Assembly: GCF_026339875.1 (NCBI RefSeq)
Contig: NZ_JAPEPZ010000001.1
Span: 1,674,001 to 1,738,000 of the forward strand
Length of the DNA: 64,000 nucleotides
Origin: Streptomyces sp. NBC_01571
GTDB lineage: Bacteria > Actinomycetota > Actinomycetes > Streptomycetales > Streptomycetaceae
Reading direction: 5' to 3'
The notes below the pieces were generated by a model. The model did no database searches, had not been told where the DNA came from, and was given only the letters and a program-made list of their open reading frames with translations. The translations under genes and the position numbers were made by a program. Each line of letters begins with the position of its first letter. Within the stretch, counting starts at the first letter, position 1. This document shows positions 8,906 through 18,238 of this stretch, piece after piece.

Positions 8906-9562
8906 ATGTACGAACCGTCCGCCCGCCACGTCCTGCCCGAGTTCACCGAGCGCACGACCACGGCACACCGGACCCTCGACCCGTACTCCAAGCTGTTCGA
9001 CGAGCGCATCGTGTTTCTCGGGACACCGATCGACGACACGTCGGCGAACGACGTGATGGCCCAGTTCATGCACCTCGAACACCTGGCGCCGGAGCGGGAC
9101 ATCTCGCTCTATGTCAACTCCCCGGGCGGCTCGTTCAGCGCGATGACGGCGATCTACGACACGATGCGGTTCGTCACCTGCGACGTGGAGACCGTGTGCC
9201 TGGGGCAGGCCGCTTCGGTCGCCGCCGTCCTGCTGGCCGGCGGCACTCCGGGCAAGCGGTTCGCCCTGCCGGGCGCCCGGGTGCTGATCCGTCAGCCCTC
9301 GCTCCCGGGACCGGTCCAGGGGCAGGCGAGCGATCTGGCCCTCCAGGCAGCGGAGTTGACGCGCACTCGGAAGCTGCTGGAGGACATGCTCGTACGGCAC
9401 ACGGGGCAAAATCCCGAACAAGTCGCCGCCGACATCGAGCGGGACACGATTCTGGACGCGCAGGCCGCGCTGGCGTACGGGCTGGTGGACGGGATCATCC
9501 CGAGCCGCAAGAACTCGCGCACCGCGCCCGGTGCGGGGAACGCCACACCCGACGCGAGGTGA
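8906..9562 (+). CDS. ClpP-family serine peptidase subunit with altered catalytic histidine
   Basis: This 218-residue ClpP-fold protein begins [13 protein letters not shown] after a GGAGGAGG ribosome site. The oxyanion motif SPGGSF is at 72-77, the nucleophile Ser104 sits in GQAAS, and Asp180 is in ERD. The catalytic His, normally in a R-[VI]-x-I-H-Q-P motif, is Arg129 (RVLIRQP, codon CGT), so the triad is incomplete. Streptomyces carries several ClpP pairs; this one resembles the ClpP3/ClpP4 class from memory. It could be a structural, non-catalytic subunit mixed with another ClpP, like cyanobacterial or plastid ClpR, or a decaying copy. The gene downstream is eight bases away and probably co-transcribed. 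Confidence 0.88.
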   Translation: MYEPSARHVLPEFTERTTTAHRTLDPYSKLFDERIVFLGTPIDDTSANDVMAQFMHLEHLAPERDISLYVNSPGGSFSAMTAIYDTMRFVTCDVETVCLGQAASVAAVLLAGGTPGKRFALPGARVLIRQPSLPGPVQGQASDLALQAAELTRTRKLLEDMLVRHTGQNPEQVAADIERDTILDAQAALAYGLVDGIIPSRKNSRTAPGAGNATPDAR

Positions 9563-9569
9563 TCCGCCG

Positions 9570-9875
9570 ATGGTGCCCGAACTGCCTCCGCTGCCCGCAC
9601 TGACACACGCCGAGGCCGAGCTGATAGACCGCTACCTCGACGTGGTCGACCTGGTCGGCCGTATCAACCCGGCCCGCCCGGGAGACACCTATCGCGGGCT
9701 GCGCGCCGCCCAGGCACTCGTCGGCAAGGCGACCGCGCTGCGTGACGCCCTGGCCCTGATGCACCAGCGGGGCGAGAGCGAGGTGCACGCGCCGACCCTG
9801 GCGCAGGCCCTGCGAGTTCTGGACGGCGAGCGGCGGGCCGCCCGCGTCACCCTGCCGCCCGACTCCGGCAGTTGA
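9570..9875 (+). CDS. Hypothetical protein co-transcribed with ClpP
   Basis: This 101-residue soluble protein is not recognised. The start MVPELPPLPALTHAEAELIDRYLDVVDLVGRI lies eight bases after the clpP stop. It is predicted mainly helical, without cysteines, signal or membrane segments, and ends in a short Arg-rich tail. Position suggests a small partner or adaptor of the ClpP subunit, but nothing in the sequence shows this directly. Confidence 0.7.
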   Translation: MVPELPPLPALTHAEAELIDRYLDVVDLVGRINPARPGDTYRGLRAAQALVGKATALRDALALMHQRGESEVHAPTLAQALRVLDGERRAARVTLPPDSGS

Positions 9876-9977
9876 GGCGTCCACGCCCGGGCCGACGCTC
9901 ACGCCGATCTGCGGAGCGCCCGGCCCGGGTTTCAAACGGACCAGTCGGCGTACCCCCCAATGGCGTAGACGCGCGTC

Positions 9978-9997
9978 CTTCCGGGTGGCCCCGGAAG
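9978..9997 (+). terminator. Hairpin downstream of the ClpP pair
   Basis: An 8-bp stem CTTCCGGG/CCCGGAAG with a TGGC loop lies 100 bases after the last stop. It is followed by the palindrome GTTGCGCAAC at 9997-10006. The rest of 9876-10210 holds no gene that can be supported and probably contains the promoter of the riboswitch transcript. Confidence 0.45.
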
Positions 9998-10210
9998 TTG
10001 CGCAACACGCGTAGCCAAAAGGCGGAATGAAACGTTCCGTTGCTGGTAAGGGCGTTGCCGACGTCCCCAAAACCCCTCGAACAGAGGAGTGTCCACCCGA
10101 ACGGGTGAGTGGTGAGTAACCCCACAAATCACCGGTTCCGCTCGGATTTTCCGACACCCATGCGTGAAGATCCCTTCCGACGACAAGCCCCCGCCACACC
10201 GGCGGGGCGG

Positions 10211-10388
10211 TCCGGGCGGACGCCGAGTCCTGCCGCCGCCCGGATGACCGGTCGACAGATGTGCATCGGCAGGAGTGGAGGACCCAGCAAGACGGGCCGC
10301 CGGAGAGATCCGGGCGGTCCTTGGGGTGAAGCCGCGTACGCGGCCGGGCTACTTCGCCAGCCCGAATCCGACAGGTCATCCTTCACAG
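10211..10388 (+). ncRNA. ydaO-yuaA type riboswitch (cyclic di-AMP)
   Basis: The long leader of the NlpC/P60 gene contains the sequence blocks characteristic of the ydaO family in actinobacteria: GGACGCCGAGTCCTGCCGCC at 10218, CGGCAGGAGTGGAGGACC paired back to it, CTTGGGGTGAAGCCGCG at about 10320, a GGGCTACTTCGCCAGCCC arm, and AATCCGACAGG near the end. In Streptomyces this riboswitch switches off cell-wall hydrolase genes when c-di-AMP is abundant. The regulated gene here is exactly that type. Edges are approximate. Confidence 0.85.
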
Positions 10389-10409
10389 GCGGTTGACGAA
10401 GGGTTGCGC

Positions 10410-10883
10410 ATGACTGCGCTGAATCGTGTCCCGTCGCTGTTGACCCGGGCCGGTACGGCCTCGGCTCTGACCATCGCCGCCGTGGGCGGCAGCCTGGTGG
10501 TCCCTGGCGTCGCAGCCGACGCCGAGGCGGCCACACCGGCCACGAGGGCACTCCAGGTCGCGGCATCCAAGAAGGGCGCCCCGTACAAGTACGGTGCCAC
10601 CGGGCCGCGCCGCTTCGACTGCTCCGGGCTCACCCTGTACTCGTACAAGAAGGCGGGCAAGAAACTGCCTCGTACGGCCGCGGGGCAGTACAACAAGAGC
10701 CACCACATCTCCGCCTCGCACCGCAAGGCCGGTGACCTCGTGTTCTTCCACTCGGGCCGGAACGTGTACCACGTCGGCATCTACGCCGGGAAGGGAAAGA
10801 TCTGGCACTCCCCGAAGAGCGGGGAGGTCGTGAAGCTCCAGAAGATCTGGACGAGGAGCGTCTGGTACGGCCGGATCAGCTGA
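10410..10883 (+). CDS. Secreted NlpC/P60 peptidoglycan endopeptidase
   Basis: This 157-residue precursor has a signal peptide (residues 1 to about 41, ending VAADAEA) and one NlpC/P60 domain. The catalytic Cys71 is in RFDCSGL, His121 in VYHVGIY and the third polar residue His133 in WHSP. Such enzymes cut D-Glu to diaminopimelate links in the wall peptide during growth, germination or sporulation. The ATG giving MTALNRVPSLL is chosen because the signal peptide follows directly and the riboswitch ends just upstream. No extra wall-binding domain is present. Confidence 0.92.
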   Translation: MTALNRVPSLLTRAGTASALTIAAVGGSLVVPGVAADAEAATPATRALQVAASKKGAPYKYGATGPRRFDCSGLTLYSYKKAGKKLPRTAAGQYNKSHHISASHRKAGDLVFFHSGRNVYHVGIYAGKGKIWHSPKSGEVVKLQKIWTRSVWYGRIS

Positions 10884-10895
10884 ACCTGACCGGGT

Positions 10896-10923
10896 GGGGC
10901 GGCGGCGCCGGGGCCGCCGCCCC
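10896..10923. terminator. Strong GC hairpin between convergent genes
   Basis: An 11-bp perfect stem GGGGCGGCGGC/GCCGCCGCCCC with a 6-base loop lies between the hydrolase stop and the convergent LysE-type gene, so it can serve both. Confidence 0.75.
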
Positions 10924-10947
10924 CGGGGGCACGAACCCTGGAGGCCC

Positions 10948-11619
10948 TCAGGCCGTCAGGGGCTCCAGGAGGAGCACCAGGCCGAGCACCGCGAGCGCGC
11001 TCCCGGTGACCGCCTCCACGGCGCGGGCGGCCCGCGGCCCGCGCAGCCACCGGCCGAGCCGGTCGACCAGCAGGGTGACCGCCGGGAACCACACCAGGGC
11101 GAGGGCCACCACGATCAGGGCCAGCACCAGGGTGCGGGGCATCGCGGGGCTGCCCGCGGGCACGAACTGCGGCAGCAGGCTCAGGAACGTGATCGGCGCC
11201 TTCGGGTTGAGCGCGTTGGTGACGAAGCCCTGCCGCAGCGGCCGGCTCCCCTCCCCCGGCACGCCGGGCCCGGCCTCGCCGGGCGGCGTCCCGCCGGACA
11301 CCGCCGAGCGCTCCCGGTCCGGCTCCCGGTCGCGCCGCCGTCGCAGACCGCCCAGAGCCCGCGCACCGAGGTACAGCACGTAGCCGCCGCCGAGGAGCTG
11401 CAGCGTCCGGAACAGCGCGGGCACGGCCGCGAGGACGGCGGCGACGCCGGCGACGGCCAGCGCCGTGTGCAGGAGCAGGCCGCCCGCGACCCCGAGCGCG
11501 CACGCCACTCCGGCCCGGCGGGAGACGAGGGCGTTGCGTACGACGACGGTGAAGTCCGCGCCGGGCATGGCGACCATTCCCGCGGCCACTCCGGTGAAGG
11601 CGATGAGCTGTGCGTCCAT
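10948..11619 (-). CDS. LysE/RhtB family amino acid exporter
   Basis: This 223-residue membrane protein has about six hydrophobic segments and the LysE opening, a helix followed by G-x-x-x-x-x-P-G-P/A-D (here GMVAMPGADF), as well as FVTNALNPKAPITFLSLLPQF, the family's central signature. A polar loop rich in Arg and Glu (about 93-125) splits the protein. It should export an amino acid or similar solute by proton exchange. It is divergent from the LysR gene, which probably controls it. Confidence 0.9.
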   Translation of the reverse strand: MDAQLIAFTGVAAGMVAMPGADFTVVVRNALVSRRAGVACALGVAGGLLLHTALAVAGVAAVLAAVPALFRTLQLLGGGYVLYLGARALGGLRRRRDREPDRERSAVSGGTPPGEAGPGVPGEGSRPLRQGFVTNALNPKAPITFLSLLPQFVPAGSPAMPRTLVLALIVVALALVWFPAVTLLVDRLGRWLRGPRAARAVEAVTGSALAVLGLVLLLEPLTA

Positions 11620-11626
11620 GGCACCA

Positions 11627-11643
11627 GCCTGTCTGTATCAGGC
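11627..11643. promoter_or_regulatory. Candidate LysR-type dyad
   Basis: GCCTG-N7-CAGGC lies in the 116-bp gap between the divergent exporter and LysR genes, close to the exporter start. It is a plausible autoregulator site on position alone. Confidence 0.3.
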
Positions 11644-11735
11644 CTTCAGCAGGTATGCCGAATATCCTGGGTCCGCCTTAAGCAACCGTTTAGACCTGGG
11701 CTCCCCCGCGGGCCCCGGACCTGGGGAGCCGTTCC

Positions 11736-12647
11736 ATGTACGACCCGACCCGGCTGGCGGCCCTGGTAGCGGTGGCCGAGGCGGGATCCATCACCCGGGC
11801 GGCCGAACGGCTCGGCTACAGCCCGCCCGCGCTCTCCCAGCAGCTCGCCAAACTGGAACGGGAGGCGGGCGCGCCGCTGCTGGTGCGGTCCCATCGCGGG
11901 GCGCGGCTGACGGACGCGGGCGAGCTGCTCGTGGCACGGGCCCGCCGGGTGCTCGACGAGATGGAGCGGGCCCGGCACGAACTGGCCCGCCTGACCGGCC
12001 TGTCGGGCGGCACCCTGCGGCTCGGCACCTTCCAGACGGCGGGCATCCATCTGCTGCCGCCGGTGCTCAGCGCTTTTCGGCGGGCCCACCCGGACGTGGA
12101 ACTCACGGTCGCGAACTACGAGCCCCCGGACGGCGTCGCGGCGGTCGCGGCGGGCGAGGTGGACCTCGCGCTGACCCACACCTACGAGCCCGCGGACCCG
12201 GTGCCCCTCCCGTCGTCGGTACGCGCGGAGCCGGTGCTGGTCGAGGAGCTGGTGCTGGTGACCGCCCCGGGACACGTCCTCGCGGACGGCGCGGCCCGGC
12301 TGCCGCTGGACGGACTCGCCGGGCAGCCGCTGATCAGCATGGCCCCGGACCATCCGCCCCGGCAGGGTGTGGAGGCCGCGCTGGCCCGGGTCGGGGCCAC
12401 TCCGGCCGTGCGGGTCGAGAGCCCCGGGTACGCCCTGGTGTGCGCGCTGGTCAGTGCGGGGCTCGGGGTCGCCGTGGTGCCGGAGATGGTGGCCAGGACG
12501 GCGGCGACCCCGGTGGGACTGAGGCTGCTGGAACCAGGAGATCTGCGCCGTACGATCTCCGTCGTCCACCGGACCGACCGGCAGGCACCCGCGGCCGAGG
12601 CCTTCCGGGCCCTGCTGCGCGGCGTGTTCGGACGTGCCACGCGGTAG
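11736..12647 (+). CDS. LysR-family transcriptional regulator
   Basis: This 303-residue protein has an N-terminal winged helix at 1-60 (AAERLGYSPPALSQQLAKLEREAG is the recognition part), a linker helix and a periplasmic-binding-fold effector domain from about 90. It is divergent from a LysE exporter, the classic ArgP/LysG-LysE arrangement in which the regulator senses the exported amino acid. The effector cannot be read from sequence. Confidence 0.92.
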   Translation: MYDPTRLAALVAVAEAGSITRAAERLGYSPPALSQQLAKLEREAGAPLLVRSHRGARLTDAGELLVARARRVLDEMERARHELARLTGLSGGTLRLGTFQTAGIHLLPPVLSAFRRAHPDVELTVANYEPPDGVAAVAAGEVDLALTHTYEPADPVPLPSSVRAEPVLVEELVLVTAPGHVLADGAARLPLDGLAGQPLISMAPDHPPRQGVEAALARVGATPAVRVESPGYALVCALVSAGLGVAVVPEMVARTAATPVGLRLLEPGDLRRTISVVHRTDRQAPAAEAFRALLRGVFGRATR

Positions 12648-12696
12648 GGAGACGCGGGAGGGAATCGCGGCAGAGGCGCGGCAACTGATCGTTTCC

Positions 12697-13155
12697 TCAC
12701 GGCTCTTGCGGGCCGCCGGCCGCCACCGGCTGGGCCGACACCGTCCACGGCAACTCGATGGAGACCGTCTTGCCGCCCTCCCGGGTGGGCCGCACGAGGA
12801 CCCTGCCGCCGCACTCGGCGGTCAGCCAACGGATGATCACCATCCCTCGGCCGTTGTCCTGTTGGACGGCGGCGGGCAGACGCTTCGGGAAGCGCGGATG
12901 GCTGTCGGTGACGCCGATGCGCAGTTGTTCGTCCCGGACGAGCCGGACGTCCACCGTGAAGGTGGGCGACTGACCGAAGGTGTGCTGGACGGCGTTGGTG
13001 GCTAGTTCGGACACGATCAGGCGTACGGTGTCCGCGACTTCGGCGTCACACGGCAGGCCCCATTCGGCCAGCACGTCGACGACGAACTTCCGGGCCGCGG
13101 AGACCGAGGCGGGATCGCTCGGCAGGGTGACGGATGCTTCCTGGTGATCTGCCAT
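12697..13155 (-). CDS. RsbW-like ATP-binding anti-sigma/regulatory kinase
   Basis: This 152-residue single-domain GHKL protein has the N-box ELATNAVQHT, the G1 region GVTDSHPRFP and the G2 loop NGRGMVII. Streptomyces genomes hold dozens of these HATPase_c_2 proteins, some acting as anti-sigma factors or partners of WhiJ-type regulators. It is divergent from the XRE regulator, a common arrangement in the genus. The N-terminus MADHQEASVTLPSDPASVSAARKF is normal. Confidence 0.88.
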   Translation of the reverse strand: MADHQEASVTLPSDPASVSAARKFVVDVLAEWGLPCDAEVADTVRLIVSELATNAVQHTFGQSPTFTVDVRLVRDEQLRIGVTDSHPRFPKRLPAAVQQDNGRGMVIIRWLTAECGGRVLVRPTREGGKTVSIELPWTVSAQPVAAGGPQEP

Positions 13156-13366
13156 GGCGACGTCGTCCCTTTCCCACGGGACCGGAGTCCGACACGGAGC
13201 GGATGGTTCGAGTACGGTCCCGGACTGGTGCTTCGCGCCAGACTGCCATCACTGGGCCGGTCACGGGCGCGATCCACCAGGATATGCATATATCTGTCGC
13301 TCGAAGCGGTGAACTCTGCGGAGCAGGCCGTATTTGGGCGGCTCGGAAGGAGTAAGGAGTACGGCC

Positions 13367-14224
13367 ATGCAGCACGGTCCCGCGGTACGCCGCCGCAAAC
13401 TCGGTGCCGAACTGCGCGCGCTGCGCGCCGGTGCGGGCCTGACCAGTGGTGAGGCGGCCCGTCTCGTCGGCTGGCACCAGTCGAAGGTGAGCCGGATCGA
13501 GACGGGGATCAGCGGGGTGAAACCGGCCGACGTGGAGCACCTGCTGGACGCGTACGGCGTCCGGGAAGCCGGGTTACGGGAGCTCCTGCTCGGGCTGGCC
13601 GGATCCGAGGGCAACGGGCGCCACCACTGGTGGCACGCCTACCGGGGGGTCCTGCCGCCCGCCTACCGGGACTTCATCAGTCTGGAGTCCCAGGCCAGCG
13701 GTATGCGCACGCTGGAGACGTCCGTGGTGCCGGGTCTGCTCCAGACCCCCGAGTACGCCCGGGCAGTGACACGGGCGGCCGTGGGCGGACTCGAGGACGA
13801 CAAGCTGGACGCGCTCGTCGAGGTGCGCCTCGCCCGGCAGGACGTGCTGCGTTCGCATCCGCCGCTGGAACTGACCGCCGTCCTGGACGAGGCCGTGCTG
13901 CGTCGTGAGGTCGGGGGACCCGAGGTCATGGCACGGCAGCTGGCCCGGTTGCGGGAGGCCGCCGTCCTCCCCCAAGTGCGCCTCCAAGTGCTTCCGTTCG
14001 CCGCCGGAGCGCACGCCGGAGTGACCGGGCCTTTCGTTATTTTCTCATTTCCGAACACAACTGATCTGGACGTGGTTGTTCTCGACCACTTGACGAGTAG
14101 CCTCTACCTCGAGCGGAAAGAAGACCTTCAGGCCTACACCGAGGCCTTCAACACCCTTCGGTTTAACGCCCTTTCACCCGAGGACTCGTTGGACTACATC
14201 GCCGCGATAGGTGACGGCGTGTAA
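13367..14224 (+). CDS. XRE-family regulator with DUF5753 domain (WhiJ-like)
   Basis: This 285-residue protein has a helix-turn-helix at about 12-65 (LTSGEAARLVGWHQSKVSRIETG) and a DUF5753 domain from about 95 (FISLESQASGMRTLETSVVPGLLQTPEYARA, then AGVTGPFVIFSFP). The ATG follows AAGGAGT at a good distance. With the DUF397 gene 12 bases downstream and the divergent ATPase it forms the three-gene WhiJ/AbaA-like group typical of Streptomyces, some members of which affect antibiotic production and sporulation. The ligand is unknown. Confidence 0.9.
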   Translation: MQHGPAVRRRKLGAELRALRAGAGLTSGEAARLVGWHQSKVSRIETGISGVKPADVEHLLDAYGVREAGLRELLLGLAGSEGNGRHHWWHAYRGVLPPAYRDFISLESQASGMRTLETSVVPGLLQTPEYARAVTRAAVGGLEDDKLDALVEVRLARQDVLRSHPPLELTAVLDEAVLRREVGGPEVMARQLARLREAAVLPQVRLQVLPFAAGAHAGVTGPFVIFSFPNTTDLDVVVLDHLTSSLYLERKEDLQAYTEAFNTLRFNALSPEDSLDYIAAIGDGV

Positions 14225-14236
14225 GGAGGCACCCCC

Positions 14237-14461
14237 ATGACCGCACTGCCTCGGTACGTACCTTCCAGTACTTCACTCCGTGATGTGCGCTGGCTGCGCA
14301 GCAGCCGCAGTACGGGAATGAACAACTGCGTCGAGACCGCACGACCGGGCCCCGGCCCCTGGGCCGGACTCGTCGCGGTGCGCGATTCCAAGAACAAGGC
14401 AGGCCCCGCCCTGCTGTTCACCCCTGCCAGCTGGGAGGGGTTCATCGCCGGACTGAGCTGA
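14237..14461 (+). CDS. DUF397 protein
   Basis: This 74-residue protein contains WLRSSRSTGMNNCVETA, then VAVRDSKNKAGPALLFTPASWEGFI, the standard DUF397 pattern. These small proteins are encoded beside WhiJ-like regulators and are thought to bind or antagonise them. It lies 12 bases after the regulator and is surely co-transcribed. Confidence 0.9.
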   Translation: MTALPRYVPSSTSLRDVRWLRSSRSTGMNNCVETARPGPGPWAGLVAVRDSKNKAGPALLFTPASWEGFIAGLS

Positions 14462-14473
14462 CCGCCGCCTCGT

Positions 14474-15607
14474 TCACCGGTTCTCGGAGATCACCCGTAC
14501 GGCCTGCTCGATCTGGGCGTCGGTGAGATCCGCGCGGGCGGTCAGCCGCAGCCGGGAGATGCCGTCGGGCACGGACGGGGGGCGGAAGCAGCCTACGGCG
14601 AGCCCCGCCTCCCGGCAGTCCGCCGCCCACCGCACGGCCCGCTCGGGGGACGGCGCGCGCACGGAGACCACGGCGGCGTCCGGCCGTACGGCCTCCAGGC
14701 CCTCGGCGGTCAGCCGGGTGTGCAGCGCCGTCGCCACCGCGCGGGCCCGGTCGGCGCGCGCCGGCTCGCGGCGCAGCAGTCTGAGCGCCGCGAGGGCCGC
14801 TCCCACCGCCGCCGGTGCCAGACCGGTGTCGAAGATGAAGGTGCGCGCCGCGTTGACCAGGTGGTCGATGACCGGTGCGGGCCCGAGGACGGCACCGCCC
14901 TGGCTGCCGAACGACTTGGAGAGCGTGACGGTCACGACGACGTCCGGAGCGCCGGCGAGCCCCGCGGCGTGCGGAGCGCCCCGGCCACCGTTGCCCAGCA
15001 CCCCGAGTCCGTGCGCGTCGTCGACGAGCAGCGCCGCCCCGTGCGCGCGGCAGGCGGTGGCCAGTGCGGCCAGCGGTGCCGCGTCGCCGTCCACCGAGAA
15101 GACCGTGTCGGAGACGACGACAGCGGGGCCCTGGTGCGTCCCGAGCGCCTTGCGCACGGCGTCGGGGTCGGCGTGCGCGACGACCTGCGTGGCGCCGCGG
15201 GCGAGCCGGCAGCCGTCGATGAGCGAGGCGTGGTTGCCCGCGTCCGAGACGACGAGCGAGCCGTGCGGCGCGAGCGCGGTGACCGCGGCGAGATTGGCCG
15301 CGTACCCGGAGGAGAGGACGAGCGCGGCCTCGAAGCCGCAGAAGTCGGCGAGCTCGCGTTCGAGTTCGCCGTGAAGTTCGGTAGTGCCGGACACGAGCCG
15401 CGATCCGGTGGCACCCGCTCCCCAGCGGTGGGCGGCGTCCGCGGCGGCGGCCGTGATCTCGGGGTGGCGGGCGAGGCCGAGATAGTCGTTGCTCGCCAGA
15501 TCGAGCAGGGCCGAGTCGGCCGGGCGCGGGCGCAGGGTGCGGACGAGTCCGGCCTGTCGGCGCTGGTGCGCCTGCTCGTCGATCCATGCGAACGGCGATC
15601 CGGCCAT
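14474..15607 (-). CDS. bioF: 8-amino-7-oxononanoate synthase
   Basis: This 377-residue PLP enzyme condenses pimeloyl thioester with alanine in the first committed ring-building step of biotin synthesis. [16 protein letters not shown] is at the N-terminus, TGSRLVSGT follows, [10 protein letters not shown] contributes PLP-ring contacts and the Schiff-base lysine is K231 ([11 protein letters not shown]). The start is an ATG giving [17 protein letters not shown]. It is divergent from bioBAD across a 163-bp region that should hold both promoters. Confidence 0.95.
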   Translation of the reverse strand: MAGSPFAWIDEQAHQRRQAGLVRTLRPRPADSALLDLASNDYLGLARHPEITAAAADAAHRWGAGATGSRLVSGTTELHGELERELADFCGFEAALVLSSGYAANLAAVTALAPHGSLVVSDAGNHASLIDGCRLARGATQVVAHADPDAVRKALGTHQGPAVVVSDTVFSVDGDAAPLAALATACRAHGAALLVDDAHGLGVLGNGGRGAPHAAGLAGAPDVVVTVTLSKSFGSQGGAVLGPAPVIDHLVNAARTFIFDTGLAPAAVGAALAALRLLRREPARADRARAVATALHTRLTAEGLEAVRPDAAVVSVRAPSPERAVRWAADCREAGLAVGCFRPPSVPDGISRLRLTARADLTDAQIEQAVRVISENR

Positions 15608-15685
15608 GCTGGCGCCTCCGGGCCCTGAGGGTGGTGGTTTTGTAGGCAGTGCACAGACCCTAGCGGGACTGCCCGGCACCCAGGA

Positions 15686-15701
15686 TGTGGCAATACCCAC
15701 A
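15686..15701. promoter_or_regulatory. Candidate operator in the bioF-bioB divergent region
   Basis: TGTGG-CAATAC-CCACA is an inverted repeat lying 70-85 bases before bioB and within the shared promoter region. Actinobacterial biotin genes are controlled by BioQ or similar repressors; whether this is such a site is not shown. Confidence 0.35.
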
Positions 15702-15770
15702 CGTCGAACCGACTCTCTTGTGCGATCTCTCCTTGGCCGCACCCGCCCGGATACGTCAGGATCGGATCTC

Positions 15771-16964
15771 ATGGACCTGCTGAACACGCTGGTGGACAAG
15801 GGGCTTCGGCGCGAGCTGCCGACCCGTGACGAGGCGCTGGCCGTGCTGGCCACGTCCGACGACGACGTGCTCGACGTGGTGGCCGCGGCCGGGAAAGTCC
15901 GCCGGCACTGGTTCGGCCGTCGAGTGAAGCTCAACTATCTGGTCAACCTGAAGTCCGGGCTGTGCCCCGAGGACTGCTCGTACTGCTCGCAGCGGCTCGG
16001 CTCCAAGGCCGAGATCCTGAAGTACAGCTGGCTCAAGCCCGACCAGGCCTCGCAGGCCGCGGCGGCGGGGCTGGCCGGGGGCGCCAAGCGGGTCTGTCTG
16101 GTGGCCAGCGGCCGCGGTCCGAGCGACCGCGACGTGGACCGGGTCTCCGACACCATCAAGGCGATCAAGGACCAGCACGAGAACGTCGAGGTGTGCGCCT
16201 GCCTCGGCCTGCTCTCCGACGGTCAGGCCGAGCGGCTGCGCCAGGCGGGCGCGGACGCCTACAACCACAACCTCAACACGTCCGAGGGGACGTACGGGGA
16301 CATCACGACCACGCACACGTACGCCGACCGGGTGGACACCGTGCAGAAGGCGCACGCGGCGGGTCTGTCCGCCTGCTCCGGTCTGATCGCGGGCATGGGC
16401 GAGAGCGACGAGGACCTCGTGGACGTCGTCTACGCGCTGCGCGAGCTCGATCCCGACTCCGTTCCGGTGAACTTCCTGATCCCCTTCGAGGGAACCCCGC
16501 TCGCCAAGGAGTGGAACCTGACACCCCAGCGGTGTCTGCGCATCCTGGCGATGGTCCGCTTCGTCTGCCCGGACGCCGAGGTCCGCATCGCGGGCGGCCG
16601 TGAGGTCCATCTGCGCACGATGCAGCCGCTCGCCCTCAACCTGGCCAACTCGATCTTCCTCGGCGACTACCTGACGAGCGAGGGCCAGGCCGGCAAGGCC
16701 GACCTGGAGATGATCGCTGACGCCGGGTTCGAGGTGGAGGGCGCGGGCGAGGTGACGCTGCCGGAGCACCGGGCGACGGCGGGCGCGGGCTGTGGCGCGC
16801 ACGCGGACGCCGGGTGCGGGTCGCACGAGGGCGGTGGGTGCGGGTCGCACGCGGGTGGTGGTGTGTGCGGTTCGGCCCCGGCCGAGGCGCCCGCCGAGGC
16901 CCGTACGGATCTGGTGGCCGTGCGCCGCCGAGGTGCCGGAACGGATCTCGCGCCCAATGCCTGA
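15771..16964 (+). CDS. bioB: Biotin synthase with Cys/His-rich C-terminal tail
   Basis: This 397-residue radical SAM enzyme inserts sulfur into dethiobiotin. The 4Fe-4S motif CPEDCSYC (C65, C69, C72) and NHNLNTS are present, as is the core ending near residue 335. Beyond the normal end is a 65-residue extension with three C-G-[AS]-H units at 341-344, 349-352 and 357-360 and a further CGS at 366, spaced by Gly-rich linkers. It looks like a metal- or cluster-binding appendage. Upstream in-frame codons would extend it, but the ATG giving [17 protein letters not shown] fits the family. The gene overlaps bioA by 8 bases. Confidence 0.95.
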   Translation: MDLLNTLVDKGLRRELPTRDEALAVLATSDDDVLDVVAAAGKVRRHWFGRRVKLNYLVNLKSGLCPEDCSYCSQRLGSKAEILKYSWLKPDQASQAAAAGLAGGAKRVCLVASGRGPSDRDVDRVSDTIKAIKDQHENVEVCACLGLLSDGQAERLRQAGADAYNHNLNTSEGTYGDITTTHTYADRVDTVQKAHAAGLSACSGLIAGMGESDEDLVDVVYALRELDPDSVPVNFLIPFEGTPLAKEWNLTPQRCLRILAMVRFVCPDAEVRIAGGREVHLRTMQPLALNLANSIFLGDYLTSEGQAGKADLEMIADAGFEVEGAGEVTLPEHRATAGAGCGAHADAGCGSHEGGGCGSHAGGGVCGSAPAEAPAEARTDLVAVRRRGAGTDLAPNA

Positions 16965-18237
16965 CCTGTCCCTGCGGGAGCTGCTCGACCTGGACCGGCG
17001 CCACGTCTGGCATCCGTACGGGCCGATGCCGGGCCGGCAGGAACCGCTCGTCGTCGAGTCGGCCAGCGGGGTGCGGCTGCGGATGGCGGACGGCTCGGGT
17101 GATCTGGTCGACGGGATGTCGTCCTGGTGGTCGGCCATCCACGGCTACAACCACCCGGTGCTGAACGACGCGGCGCGCGAGCAGTTGGAGCGGATGAGCC
17201 ATGTGATGTTCGGCGGGCTCACGCACGAGCCCGCCGTGCGGCTGGCCAAGCGCCTGGTCGACATCTCCCCCGAGGGACTGGAGCACGTCTTCCTCGCCGA
17301 CTCCGGTTCGGTGTCGGTCGAGGTCGCCGTCAAGATGTGCCTCCAGCACTGGCGTTCGCTCGGACGACCGGCCAAGCAGCGGCTGCTGACCTGGCGGGGC
17401 GGCTACCACGGGGACACCTGGCAGCCGATGTCGGTGTGCGACCCCGAGGGCGGGATGCACGAGCTGTGGCAGGGCGTGCTGCAGCGCCAGGTGTTCGCCG
17501 ACGCCCCGCCGCCCGGCTACGAGGAGTCGTACGCCGCGCACCTGCGCGAACTGATCGGGCGCCACGCCGACGAACTGGCGGCGGTGATCGTGGAGCCGGT
17601 GGTACAGGGCGCGGGCGGGATGCGCTTCCACTCCCCCGCGTATCTGCGGGTGCTGCGGGAGGCGTGCGACGCGCACGACGTGTTGCTGGTGTTCGACGAG
17701 ATCGCGACCGGCTTCGGCCGTACGGGCACGCTGTTCGCGGCGGAGCACGCGGGCGTGACGCCGGACGTGATGTGCGTGGGCAAGGCGCTGACCGGCGGGT
17801 ACCTGACCATGGCGGCGACGCTGTGCACGACCCGGGTGGCCGAGGGCATCTCACGCGGCGAGGTCCCGGTGCTCGCGCACGGCCCGACGTTCATGGGCAA
17901 TCCGCTCGCCGCCGCGGTGGCCTGCGCCTCGATCGACCTGCTGCTCGGGCAGGACTGGCAGACCGAGGTCAAGCGGGTCGGGGCGGGACTGCGGCAGGGA
18001 CTGGCGGAGGCCTCCTCGATGCCGGGGGTCCGGGACGTACGCGTGCTGGGCGCGATCGGTGTCGTCCAGCTCGACCACGAGGTGGACATGGCGGCGGCGA
18101 CGGCAGCCGCCGTCCGCGAGGGCGTGTGGCTGCGGCCGTTCCGCGACCTCGTCTACACGATGCCGCCGTACGTCACGGGCGACGAGGACGTGGCGCGGAT
18201 CGCCCGCGCGGTCCTCGCGGCGGCGCGGGAGGGATGA
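16957..18237 (+). CDS. bioA: Adenosylmethionine-8-amino-7-oxononanoate aminotransferase
   Basis: This 426-residue class III PLP aminotransferase forms 7,8-diaminopelargonic acid. HVWHPYGPM near the N-terminus, [26 protein letters not shown] and [12 protein letters not shown] are present, and K276 in VGKALTGG carries PLP. The YGP and WW features are typical of BioA rather than other class III enzymes. It overlaps bioB by 8 bases and bioD begins two bases after its stop. Confidence 0.96.
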   Translation: MPDLSLRELLDLDRRHVWHPYGPMPGRQEPLVVESASGVRLRMADGSGDLVDGMSSWWSAIHGYNHPVLNDAAREQLERMSHVMFGGLTHEPAVRLAKRLVDISPEGLEHVFLADSGSVSVEVAVKMCLQHWRSLGRPAKQRLLTWRGGYHGDTWQPMSVCDPEGGMHELWQGVLQRQVFADAPPPGYEESYAAHLRELIGRHADELAAVIVEPVVQGAGGMRFHSPAYLRVLREACDAHDVLLVFDEIATGFGRTGTLFAAEHAGVTPDVMCVGKALTGGYLTMAATLCTTRVAEGISRGEVPVLAHGPTFMGNPLAAAVACASIDLLLGQDWQTEVKRVGAGLRQGLAEASSMPGVRDVRVLGAIGVVQLDHEVDMAAATAAAVREGVWLRPFRDLVYTMPPYVTGDEDVARIARAVLAAAREG

Positions 18238-18238
18238 C

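Noticed and set aside
9531..9875. Longer start for the gene after ClpP
   Set aside because: It would overlap clpP by 32 bases and add residues of low complexity; the ATG at 9570 is better placed.
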